From the NCBI RefSeq assembly GCF_900636365.1, contig NZ_LR134266.1, positions 1,811,501-1,875,500 on the forward strand: a DNA stretch of 64,000 bases. Direction: 5' to 3'. The translations under genes were made by a program, and so were the position numbers. This DNA comes from Streptococcus viridans. Lineage in GTDB: Bacteria > Bacillota > Bacilli > Lactobacillales > Streptococcaceae. The notes below the pieces were generated by a model. The model was not told the DNA's origin. It made no database searches and worked only from the letters and a program-made list of their open reading frames with translations. Below are positions 1 to 7,960 of this stretch, piece after piece. Position 1 is the stretch's first letter. Each line of letters starts with the position of its first letter.

Positions 1-1778
1 TATGCACCATTTGTTAATTGACTATTTGGTGAAAGGTGACCAATGTTATCTCCCAAGAATGGAACGAAGACAGTCTTCTTCGGTGTGTATCCAGCAGCTG
101 TTTGGAAGTCAAATGAAACTTCTTTCCCGTCTGGATGGTTTACACCTTTACTATCTGTGAAAGGAATGGTGTGAAGTGGTGATTTCTTAACTGCTAATTC
201 TTGTTTGTTATAATCACCTGGTTTAATCGGCTTGGTTTCTGCTAACAACATGTAGCCATCTGTTTCCAAGGTGCCATCAGAACGTTTACTTTGTTGTTTT
301 GGATCAAGAAGATAAACACGAACTACTACTGATCCATCTTCACCTACGATTTCTTTAATCCGTTTAATTCCTGCACGCTCAGCGTCCATGAATTTAGTAC
401 CAACTACGTAAGGACGACTTACAAAGCCAGTTGTCGAATCTGGATTTGCTGTTTGGTAAAGTTTGTATCCATCAAATTGACGCTCACCAGACGCTGTGAA
501 ATGTTGTCCTTCCATAGCTTTAGTTGCATATTTAGCTAAATCAACTTCATTACCATTTGGTACGTAGTCTTGAACTGTTACATCAGTTTTATTTGCATTG
601 AATGTAGCATTATTTTTATCGACTACTCTATAGTAAGTCGGTTTTTCGACAAATTTTGGAATTTTAGCGTTTGAATCAGTAATTGTACGACCGTTATAAG
701 CTGGTTCCACAACGTTAATAATATCAGTTGATGTACGAGCGTTATAAACATCTTGATATAATTTTTGTTCAGCTTCATTTTTTGGATTTACTAAAGCTTG
801 AATACTAGCACCAACTTCATAACCAAATTGAATAAATGGTTCGTCAGTTTTACCAGCTCCTGCTCCTAAACCTTTGTCGTAATCATATTTCACAGTTAAT
901 TGACCATTAGAGGCCGCAGTTGTAGTTGTGAATTTTTGAATACCGCTTGACGCAGAAAGAGTTCTAGTTTCTACTACATTACCAGTAGTTTTATCAATTA
1001 ATTCAACAGTTGTTTCTGTAGAATCATCAAATCTTTTATACGCACGGGTATAATAATTTGTATTATATCTCTCATTGAAGCGAGTAAGGTCTATGATACT
1101 GTAAGTATACACATCTCCTTCTTTTCTTGCGTACCCAGCTGGTACAGGTTGAGAGCTTACAGTTGCACCGTTAGCATCTTTGATTTCTGGAGTTACTTTT
1201 TCCCCATCTTTTAAGTAAGTACTTACGGCTACTGGGTTAGAGTTGTGGTCTCCAGTTACAGCTTCATTCGTAGCAGCACGACGATTACGTACTCGTGGCT
1301 TGTTTGATTCATCTGTAGCAGGTTTTGCTTCAGTTGCTGCTGGTTTTGCTTCAGCTACAGCTGGTTTAGTTTCAGCTGCTTTTTCTGCTGGTTTAGCAGC
1401 TTCTTCAGCAGTAACGCCTGCTTCAGTTGTAGCTGGTTTTGCTTCCTCAGCTTTTTCTGAAGTTGCAGCTGGAGTTTCCGTTGCCGCTTTTGCTTCAGGT
1501 GCTAAAGCAGTGTTTGAGAGATCCACTTTAGGTGCTGTTGCTCCCTCAGCATAGGTCTCACCTGGAGCTGTAGTAGCAGTATCTTGCGCCGTTTGAGTCG
1601 ACTCAGATTGAACGCTTGCTACTGTTTCCTTGCTTGTGTCAGTAGGCGCACTAACGTCATCCGCAGCTACTGTCGGAGCTCCGACAGCAAAAAGCGCTGT
1701 CCCTAGTAATACAGAACAAACGCCAACGCTATACTTTCGCAAAGAAAAGCGCTGACGTCTATTAAACATTTCCTTCAT
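1..1778 (-). CDS. CshA-like fibrillar surface adhesin, N-terminal part (cut by window edge)
   Basis: The gene runs off the left edge; 592 N-terminal residues are visible. It opens with a YSIRK-type signal peptide (RFSLRKYSVGVCSVLLGTA, about residues 10-28) that ends near VAADD. An Ala/Pro/Glu/Lys-rich low-complexity stretch follows (residues 30-165). Then comes a globular domain with motifs such as YTYSIIDLTRFNERY, DEPFIQFGYEVG and EIVGEDGSVVVRVYLLDP, which I recognise as the CshA NR2 type. In Streptococcus gordonii, CshA NR2 binds fibronectin and is followed by many about 100-residue fibril repeats and an LPXTG anchor. Those parts would lie outside this window. The start at 1778 has GGAG about 10 bases upstream; an in-frame ATG at 1769 is the alternative. 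The family call is from memory of the CshA sequence, not from a search. Confidence 0.8.
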   Translation of the reverse strand, partial: MKEMFNRRQRFSLRKYSVGVCSVLLGTALFAVGAPTVAADDVSAPTDTSKETVASVQSESTQTAQDTATTAPGETYAEGATAPKVDLSNTALAPEAKAATETPAATSEKAEEAKPATTEAGVTAEEAAKPAEKAAETKPAVAEAKPAATEAKPATDESNKPRVRNRRAATNEAVTGDHNSNPVAVSTYLKDGEKVTPEIKDANGATVSSQPVPAGYARKEGDVYTYSIIDLTRFNERYNTNYYTRAYKRFDDSTETTVELIDKTTGNVVETRTLSASSGIQKFTTTTAASNGQLTVKYDYDKGLGAGAGKTDEPFIQFGYEVGASIQALVNPKNEAEQKLYQDVYNARTSTDIINVVEPAYNGRTITDSNAKIPKFVEKPTYYRVVDKNNATFNANKTDVTVQDYVPNGNEVDLAKYATKAMEGQHFTASGERQFDGYKLYQTANPDSTTGFVSRPYVVGTKFMDAERAGIKRIKEIVGEDGSVVVRVYLLDPKQQSKRSDGTLETDGYMLLAETKPIKPGDYNKQELAVKKSPLHTIPFTDSKGVNHPDGKEVSFDFQTAAGYTPKKTVFVPFLGDNIGHLSPNSQLTNGA

Positions 1779-1825
1779 TTATTTGTATCTCCTTTTTCAT
1801 ATTTTTATTGTTTGATACATAACAA

Positions 1826-1888
1826 ATATTACCAGACTTGTTGACTACCGTCAACTAAATATATCAAAGTTGTTACTTACCGTAAAAC
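1826..1888 (-). promoter_or_regulatory. Promoter and palindromic operator candidate of the CshA-like gene
   Basis: On the minus strand, -35 TTGACG (1849-1854) and -10 TAATAT (1826-1831) are separated by 17 bases. The perfect palindrome GTTGACTACCGTCAAC (1840-1855) covers the -35 box. A related sequence, GTTACTTACCGTAAAAC, lies just upstream at 1872-1888. Two similar sites over and above the -35 box suggest a repressor or activator site. The regulator is unknown. Confidence 0.55.
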
Positions 1889-2006
1889 TTTCTGAATATT
1901 CAGATGAATTTTCCCTCTATTTTTTAACATTTTTTTACTTTTTTTCCCATTTAGTCCATTTTTTTATCATTCATTTTTTGACACTTTTTTATTCTTAATA
2001 ATATAG

Positions 2007-2037
2007 AAAAAAGTTGAGACCGAAATCTCAACTTTTT
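2007..2037 (-). terminator. Rho-independent terminator after the yfhO-like gene
   Basis: The arms AAAAAGTTGAGA and TCTCAACTTTTT flank a six-base loop. The hairpin lies about 27 bases past the yfhO-like stop codon and ends in a T-run on the minus strand. Confidence 0.8.
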
Positions 2038-2063
2038 AAGAAATTTATTACACCTGGGGAAGC

Positions 2064-4988
2064 TTAAGAATGCTCCTCTTTCCATCTTTTTCTAATGATG
2101 ACGAGACTCATAACTGCGACAATAGACAGTAGGGCACCGATTAAGCTTCCTCTGGTTTTGAAGACAAACTCGACCTGATGTTTTCCTTTGGTGATTGGGA
2201 AAGATAGGAAGCTATTCCAGGCTCTTTCGGTCGTGACAGCTTGACCATCCACTTTCACCTGCCAGCCGGCACTGTATGGGATGGAGGTCATCATGACATC
2301 ACTATCATCTGTAATAGTGACCTCCCCCTCGATATGAGTATTGCTGAACTTGGTCACCTTCAAACCTTGCTGCTTGCGCTTCTCAAGTACTTCTTGGATC
2401 TGATCCAGCTCGGCCCGATAGACACCCGCCTGGCTCATGTCAATGGTATCCGTTCTAAAGCGAAACTCAATCACCGACTCTTGATTTTCGGTCATGTCCG
2501 TCAGTTGCCAGATTTGCCTTTGGGTAAAGGTCTTACTATTTGGCAACCATTTGTTGTTGACCAGGACAGAGTAATCTTGCTTGGGAATCAAGGACGCCGG
2601 CACAAAGAAGTAATAGGTATTGTTGGAACGTGGAATGACCTTATAGCGGATAATACCTTCCTTAGAAGAATCTGCCCGTCGATAGACGGCCTCTCCTGTC
2701 TCCTTGTTGACCTTTTCTTCTATTAAATTCTCCGTTTCAATCCCAGTGAAAGCCAAGGGTTTGAAATACTCTACATAATCGCCTGTGTTCTTTTGATGGC
2801 CTTCCATCGAGTTGAGGATAATGTTCTGGTTGGCAAAGGCATTATTAGCCCCAAACTGAATATTCTTCACGAGGGAATTGGTCCCATAGGCCAAAGGGAA
2901 GGAATGAGGGTTTTTATAGACGACAAAGCGATTGTCTTCATAGACTGTCTCTGTGTAGTAACGCCCCATGTCAAAGCGGTTGGTAAAACGATAGAAATAC
3001 ATCTTTTCTGGATGTGCTTCCATCTCTTTTGGATCGAACTCCTTGGCATGCATGTAATAGCGAACACCGTACAAGGCATCCGTCAAAGGCGTCCCATTGG
3101 TATACTCTGTGGCTGCATTGACCCCTAGATCTCCCATGTAAGCAAAGTGGTCCATGGTCGACCGTTCTAAGCTCGAGCTGAAGGTACTCAAGCCCGGATA
3201 AGATACCAAGGATGGGACTGTTCGAGAATAGGCAAAGTCGGTCGCAATCCGGTAAAACTTCTCATCCGCATCAGCCTGGACCTTGTCCGTCACACGCTTG
3301 ACCGAGACAGCAGCATCTGCAAACTTATGGACACTGTCATAGCCTAAGGTCACCTGAGAGAGATAGGCATTGTAGCCCAGCTCAAAAAAGGTCAAGGCGG
3401 ATAAGATCACGACTGACAAGCGAGACCATTTTTGGTTCAAGACCAGAAGGACAAGCAAGTATATCAGAACGGTGATCCCGACTTGGGACAACAAATAACC
3501 TGCTTTTAGAAGAACAAGGGCAAGGACAAGGAAGCCAGCTGTCCAGCCAATCCGAATGAGCTTTTCTTTCTGGCTCTTCTTGGACTTGTCCCAATAGCTA
3601 TAAAAGCCATAGGAGGCAACAACCAGGAGCGCCAACAAATGAAGGGCGGTAAAGCGGGTGATGTAACGGGTGACACCAGACGGTTGAAGTTTGGCAATGA
3701 AGCTATAGTTCTGCGAATAGACATAGACAACTGCCAACGCTAACACCAGACCAATCACTAGGTTGGCCAGGCGAGAAAGCACCATTTTTTCTTTCATCGC
3801 TTGGTAGGCCAGAATGAGCATAAAGAAAGAGAATAGCCAAGAGAAGCGGAAAAAGAAACCAGCTGGATTTTGCCCCATATGCCAAATCTTGCTGACGAAT
3901 TCATTGACAAAAGAAATAAAGAAGACGAGGGTGACCAGACCGGCAGCCCACTTCTTGACTCTGACAACTTTTTTCGACAAGAAATAGGATACAAAGCCTA
4001 GTAGGCCCAAAGCTCCGATATAGATATTGGGAAGGTTTGGCCCCGCAGACCAGCCTGAGGTGTTATCAAAGCCACCCACAACTAGCTTGGCAAAAATATC
4101 TAAGGGATTTATTTGAAAGGCCAATGAGAAGGTCATCCCTCCTCCGACCTGGCCCTTACTTTCAATGAGGTTGAAAAAGACCGGTAAGAGAATGACTGAG
4201 GCTAGCGCAATCCCGATAATCGAATAGATCACTGCCTGCAAGAGGGGAAGACTGACGTTTCTTATTTTCTTCTTCCAATCTCCTTCGACCGTCAGCCTTG
4301 GCGATACATAGTAGCATGCATACAAGGCGATGAAAATGGAGATCATATAGCCCATATAGAATTGGAGCAAGACGGTCAAGCCTAAGGCAAAGGCATAGCG
4401 ATAGGGAGCGCCTCCATCCAATAGTTCTTCTAGGTAGACGATGACGATGGGAAGCATGATCATGGCATCATAGAAAATGACATTCATCTGATACGACACC
4501 AGCATCCCTGACAGAGCATAAGCCGTCGCAAAGAGGGGCACCAGCCATTTCCTAGACTCCAAGCCCTTATACCGCTTGATCAAAAGGAAGGCAAAGGCCA
4601 TCCCAATAGCTCCGTAACGAAGCCAAATGGTCAAGAAGACCGCAAACCCAAAGTACTTGAGGGGCGTCAAAATATAGATGATATTAAAAGGACTCATCAA
4701 ATAGTAGCCGAGCACCCCTATCATATCTCCCCCCAGAGACTTGGTAAAGGAATAGCTCAAACTAGATAAATCTCCGGAGAGCACGGCATTTTTTAACAAG
4801 CCAAAGAAGCTGATGTATTGTTGACCAAAGTCAACAGCCATCAAGCTTTTGTCTCCAAAGGGAAAAGTACCCATAAAAGCCCAAACGACCAGCATGATGG
4901 CCATTGGGAGCATGGCGCTAAAAGCATACAGCAAGCCCTTGGGTTTTCTCTTCCAAAGTTCTTGCCAAGGCTTGGTCCAGACAAACAT
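2064..4988 (-). CDS. YfhO family multi-pass membrane protein (predicted GT-C glycosyltransferase)
   Basis: This 974-residue protein has about a dozen hydrophobic segments in residues 20-540, then a large extracytoplasmic C-terminal domain and a last membrane helix (about residues 945-965) ending in basic residues. The early motif VDFGQQYISFF after the first helix and the overall plan match the Bacillus YfhO family. In B. subtilis, YfhO works with the polyprenyl-phosphate sugar transferase CsbB to decorate lipoteichoic acid with GlcNAc. Here the adjacent upstream gene is a CsbB/GtrB-type transferase, 20 bases away on the same strand. A role in moving a sugar from undecaprenyl phosphate to a surface polymer is therefore likely. 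Sugar and acceptor are not visible in the sequence. Confidence 0.85.
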   Translation of the reverse strand: MFVWTKPWQELWKRKPKGLLYAFSAMLPMAIMLVVWAFMGTFPFGDKSLMAVDFGQQYISFFGLLKNAVLSGDLSSLSYSFTKSLGGDMIGVLGYYLMSPFNIIYILTPLKYFGFAVFLTIWLRYGAIGMAFAFLLIKRYKGLESRKWLVPLFATAYALSGMLVSYQMNVIFYDAMIMLPIVIVYLEELLDGGAPYRYAFALGLTVLLQFYMGYMISIFIALYACYYVSPRLTVEGDWKKKIRNVSLPLLQAVIYSIIGIALASVILLPVFFNLIESKGQVGGGMTFSLAFQINPLDIFAKLVVGGFDNTSGWSAGPNLPNIYIGALGLLGFVSYFLSKKVVRVKKWAAGLVTLVFFISFVNEFVSKIWHMGQNPAGFFFRFSWLFSFFMLILAYQAMKEKMVLSRLANLVIGLVLALAVVYVYSQNYSFIAKLQPSGVTRYITRFTALHLLALLVVASYGFYSYWDKSKKSQKEKLIRIGWTAGFLVLALVLLKAGYLLSQVGITVLIYLLVLLVLNQKWSRLSVVILSALTFFELGYNAYLSQVTLGYDSVHKFADAAVSVKRVTDKVQADADEKFYRIATDFAYSRTVPSLVSYPGLSTFSSSLERSTMDHFAYMGDLGVNAATEYTNGTPLTDALYGVRYYMHAKEFDPKEMEAHPEKMYFYRFTNRFDMGRYYTETVYEDNRFVVYKNPHSFPLAYGTNSLVKNIQFGANNAFANQNIILNSMEGHQKNTGDYVEYFKPLAFTGIETENLIEEKVNKETGEAVYRRADSSKEGIIRYKVIPRSNNTYYFFVPASLIPKQDYSVLVNNKWLPNSKTFTQRQIWQLTDMTENQESVIEFRFRTDTIDMSQAGVYRAELDQIQEVLEKRKQQGLKVTKFSNTHIEGEVTITDDSDVMMTSIPYSAGWQVKVDGQAVTTERAWNSFLSFPITKGKHQVEFVFKTRGSLIGALLSIVAVMSLVIIRKRWKEEHS

Positions 4989-5008
4989 TCTTCTATCTCC
5001 TATCTTCC

Positions 5009-5968
5009 TTATCCGATACTATCTTCTTTCGCCTTCTCAATATTGGTGTCTTCAATAATGAAATGAGGGCGACGTTTCACTTCGTAATAAATCTTCCCGA
5101 TATATTCTCCAAGAATTCCGATAAAGATTAGCTGCACCCCACTAAAGAGGATGATGGCCGCAATGGTGGTGAAATACCCACTCACATAATCCCCCGGAGC
5201 AAAGATATACTTCATCAACTCAAAAGCCAAGTAAAGAATAGCCAAGCCCAGACAGATAAAGCCAAACTGGATACAAACTCGAAGAGGGCGATCGTTGAAG
5301 GAAATAATCCCTTGAATGGCATAGTTCATGGATTTCTTGAAGCCAAACTTACTCTTTCCAGCCTTGCGAAGTTCATTTTTGTAGGGGATGACTTTCTCCT
5401 TGAAGCCAATCCATTCGTACAGACCTTTATTAAAGCGGTTGTATTCTGGCATGGAGACAAAGGCGTTGATAGCCTTGCGACTAAGAAGTCTGAGCTCGGA
5501 TTTCCCATCCGTCAAATGGACATCCATCGATTTGTTAGATAGGAAGTAAAAGAGACGAGCAAAGGTACTCCCCACAAAGGACTCACCGTCACGAGTCCGC
5601 TGACCACTGACAATATCGTAGCCTTCCTTGTAGGCCTCTAAAAAGAGCGGGATGAGATAAGGCGGATGTTGCAAATCACCATCCATGACCATGACCGCAT
5701 CTCCCGTCGCATACTTAAAGCCAGCCAAGATACCACTCTCTCGGCCGAAGTTTCGACTAAAGCGAATATATTTGACCCGATTATTGTCTCTGGCAATTCC
5801 TGCAATCAGCTCAAAGGTCCTGTCATTGCTCCCATCATCAATATAAAGGATTTCATAATCCGAAAGATCTTTCCCAAGCATGTCTTCCAGCTGGGCCGAA
5901 ATAGCTGCATGAGTCTGAGCTAGTACTAATTCCTCATTGAGTAGTGTAATGAGTATTGATAATTTCAT
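5009..5968 (-). CDS. GtrB/CsbB-type family 2 glycosyltransferase (polyprenyl-phosphate sugar synthase)
   Basis: The 319-residue protein has an N-terminal GT-A domain (SILITLLNEE at the start, IDDGSNDRT near residue 45, metal-binding MDGDLQHPP near residue 95). Two C-terminal membrane helices follow (about residues 232-252 and 264-288). This is the dolichol-phosphate-mannose-synthase-like plan of GtrB, CsbB and YkcC, which charge undecaprenyl phosphate with a sugar on the cytoplasmic face. It precedes the YfhO-like gene and the two form a probable operon. No GtrA-like flippase lies between or beside them. The start is MKLSILITLLNEE; the leader is short because a terminator of the upstream gene ends only about 26 bases away. 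Confidence 0.88.
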   Translation of the reverse strand: MKLSILITLLNEELVLAQTHAAISAQLEDMLGKDLSDYEILYIDDGSNDRTFELIAGIARDNNRVKYIRFSRNFGRESGILAGFKYATGDAVMVMDGDLQHPPYLIPLFLEAYKEGYDIVSGQRTRDGESFVGSTFARLFYFLSNKSMDVHLTDGKSELRLLSRKAINAFVSMPEYNRFNKGLYEWIGFKEKVIPYKNELRKAGKSKFGFKKSMNYAIQGIISFNDRPLRVCIQFGFICLGLAILYLAFELMKYIFAPGDYVSGYFTTIAAIILFSGVQLIFIGILGEYIGKIYYEVKRRPHFIIEDTNIEKAKEDSIG

Positions 5969-5994
5969 CCCTTTTCTCCATCTATCGTTCTCCC

Positions 5995-6022
5995 AAAAAA
6001 GAGAGAGCTTTCGCTCTCTCCA
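5995..6022 (-). terminator. Terminator after the Thr/Glu-repeat surface protein gene
   Basis: The stem GAGAGAGC with loop GAAA and arm GCTCTCTC is followed by TTTTTT on the minus strand, 20 bases after the stop codon at 6042. It separates this gene from the glycosyltransferase pair. Confidence 0.85.
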
Positions 6023-6041
6023 TCATACGGAAACTCTTTGT

Positions 6042-7565
6042 TTATTTATTAGAAATTTTTCGTTTTAACACGATCGCACCGATGAGGACAATGACTCCTG
6101 AAATTACAAGACCAGTTGCTACGACTTCACCTGTACTTGGAAGAAGTTTCTTACGACCTCCACCAGTACCACCTCCCGGTGTTGGTTCAGCGGTTTCACC
6201 AGTAGTTGGACCACCTGGAGTTGTTGTTGTCGTAGTGGTTGTTGGACGTCCTCCACCAGTCGTAGTTGTCGTAGTGGTTGTCGTCGTAGTTGACGTAGTT
6301 GTTGGTTCCTCAGTCGTCGTAGTCGACGTGGTTGTTGGTTCCTCAGTCGTCGTAGTTGACGTGGTTGTTGGTTCCTCAGTCGTCGTAGTCGACGTGGTTG
6401 ATGGCTCCTCAGTCGTCGTGGTTGACGTGGTTGTTGGTTCCTCAGTCGTTGTGGTTGACGTAGTTGTTGGCTCCTCAGTCGTCGTTGACGTGGTCGTTGG
6501 TTCCTCAGTAGTGGTTGTGCTTGTTGTAGTAGTTGTAGTAGTCGTCGTGGTTGTAGTTGTTCGATCCCCACTACCGCTACCTGAAGCACTTTCCAAACGA
6601 GTCAAGGCGTTGATTGAGCGAGACTTGTCAAAATTGCTAGCTGACCATTCTAGGACATTGGCCACTTTACTTCCTTCAGGAAGTGCTGACTTCAACTCTG
6701 TTGTGTACTCAATGTACATAGCCCAGTTCCAGTTATCCCCAAAATTAATCGTGAATCCTGTAATATCACCATCAGCATTTCTGGTAAACTCGGCTTTTTT
6801 GCTAAAGTTATCAATTGGATCCAATTTAAGAAGAGCCGCCTCATTCGGAATCTTCTCTGGCTGAGTTGCATAACGAACAGCACGTAGAGAACCTTCTACT
6901 AAGACTTGTCCGCTGTCGCTGAAGTCGTCCTTGATGACCATATTGTTCAACTTGTCTTGAACCGCATTCAAGACAATACGCCATTTTATCCGCTTAGGAT
7001 TTTGTGGATCTTGGTAACCATACTTCATTTCATAGTCACCAGCTTCACCATCGTCCTTGTTGTAGTTCAATGTGAAGTCAGTGCTACCAAATGTAAAGTA
7101 GTAAGTCCCCGTCTTTGGCAGGTTTGCTGCATTTGGACGGACATTGTACTTCAAGGTCATTACCTTATCTTTGTAATTCTCAGTGAAATAGTTTGTAAAG
7201 GTAATGGTCACCTTTTGCGTACTTGGATCTGTCACTGCATTGGCAATTACTTCACCATTTTCGTGTACAATCGGAAACTCTAGCTTGGTCACCAGGCCTA
7301 GTTCTTTTGGAAGATCTAAAACCAATGTGTCACCAGCATTGATCTGCTGTGAGTCAGGGAAACTAATCTCGTTTGTCGCCTCCATCGTTTGACCAGTAGT
7401 GATCTTCGTGTCGGCAGTTAACGGTTGGTTATCAACCTTAATTTCAGTTTTTATCGTATAACTGGTTACTTCAGTCGCAAAGACTGTCGTAAAAACTGTC
7501 AAGGATAAAACTAAAAGACTCATAAATGCTAAAACTCGCTTCACGCGTGCTTTTGTGGTCTGCAT
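6042..7565 (-). CDS. LPXTG-anchored adhesin with Thr/Glu repeat stalk
   Basis: The protein has 507 residues. A signal peptide (KRVLAFMSLLVLSLTVFTTVFA, about residues 9-30) precedes an adhesin head (residues 32-325). The head contains motifs typical of staphylococcal Sdr/Cna-like Ig-fold pairs, such as YTIKTEIKVDNQPL, KWRIVLNAVQDKL and VIKDDFSDSGQVL. A stalk (about residues 335-445) consists almost only of Thr, Ser, Glu and Pro, with seven EEPTTTS-type units of 10-11 residues. The C-terminus has KKLLPSTGE, a membrane helix and basic KRKISNK, so sortase A anchoring is expected. The ligand is unknown. The stalk DNA is repetitive, so its length probably varies among strains. Its mirror frame is open but is only a shadow of the repeats. 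Confidence 0.88.
   Translation of the reverse strand: MQTTKARVKRVLAFMSLLVLSLTVFTTVFATEVTSYTIKTEIKVDNQPLTADTKITTGQTMEATNEISFPDSQQINAGDTLVLDLPKELGLVTKLEFPIVHENGEVIANAVTDPSTQKVTITFTNYFTENYKDKVMTLKYNVRPNAANLPKTGTYYFTFGSTDFTLNYNKDDGEAGDYEMKYGYQDPQNPKRIKWRIVLNAVQDKLNNMVIKDDFSDSGQVLVEGSLRAVRYATQPEKIPNEAALLKLDPIDNFSKKAEFTRNADGDITGFTINFGDNWNWAMYIEYTTELKSALPEGSKVANVLEWSASNFDKSRSINALTRLESASGSGSGDRTTTTTTTTTTTTTSTTTTEEPTTTSTTTEEPTTTSTTTTEEPTTTSTTTTEEPSTTSTTTTEEPTTTSTTTTEEPTTTSTTTTEEPTTTSTTTTTTTTTTTGGGRPTTTTTTTTPGGPTTGETAEPTPGGGTGGGRKKLLPSTGEVVATGLVISGVIVLIGAIVLKRKISNK
6235..6560 (-). repeat. Tandem 30/33-bp repeats encoding the Thr/Glu stalk
   Basis: Seven units of 33 bp (one of 30 bp) encode EEPTTTSTTTT-like segments. 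Longer runs of Thr codons flank them on both sides. Units differ by a few silent changes and one Thr-to-Ser change. This is coding repeat DNA, not CRISPR: there are no unique spacers. Confidence 0.85.
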
Positions 7566-7960
7566 ATTATGCTCCTTTATAAATTATTTGATTATTATTG
7601 TAACATATCTGTTTATAAATGCAAGATTTTTTAATTATTTTTCACTAATTGTTCAGTTTTTTGTCAATTCGATTTCATAGAAGAGCCAAAGACTCTCAAA
7701 CACTGAAACGAAGGCTATCGTCAGCGATTCGATGCCTAGCGAAAATCGTCTTATTGTTCATGTTTTTCATTAAATTTTCACAAGCTTTTCTTGGTTTTTC
7801 AGATGTCGTTTTCATTACTTCAGGAACAAAAGAAAGCGACCTATATAAAAAAACAGTAGTCACTATGCAACTACTGCCTTCTAAAATCGTCTATTATGAT
7901 GAAAATATCTCAGAAAATATGTTGATGAATGCTAATCAAACAGACGAGAGAACCGCTTTT
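7566..7960. other. 395-bp intergenic region: promoter of the repeat adhesin plus DUF2079 terminator
   Basis: The adhesin promoter is visible near its start: minus-strand TTGCAT, 16 bases, TACAAT (about 7596-7623). The DUF2079 terminator lies at 7847-7876. Between about 7640 and 7840 I see no convincing gene. A 109-codon open frame on the plus strand overlaps the end of the neighbouring gene, has no good ribosome binding site and resembles nothing I know. Confidence 0.6.
7847..7876 (-). terminator. Terminator after the DUF2079 gene
   Basis: The minus-strand stem CAGTAGT and ACTACTG is followed by seven T. It lies about 85 bases after the stop codon of the DUF2079 gene. Confidence 0.75.

Noticed and set aside
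6235-6560. Direct repeats suggesting a CRISPR array
   Set aside because: Units are contiguous, in frame and encode the adhesin stalk; there are no unique spacers or cas genes.
5956-6864. 302-codon plus-strand frame rich in Val
   Set aside because: It is the mirror of the Thr/Glu repeat of the LPXTG adhesin. Repeats of this codon pattern leave the opposite strand open.
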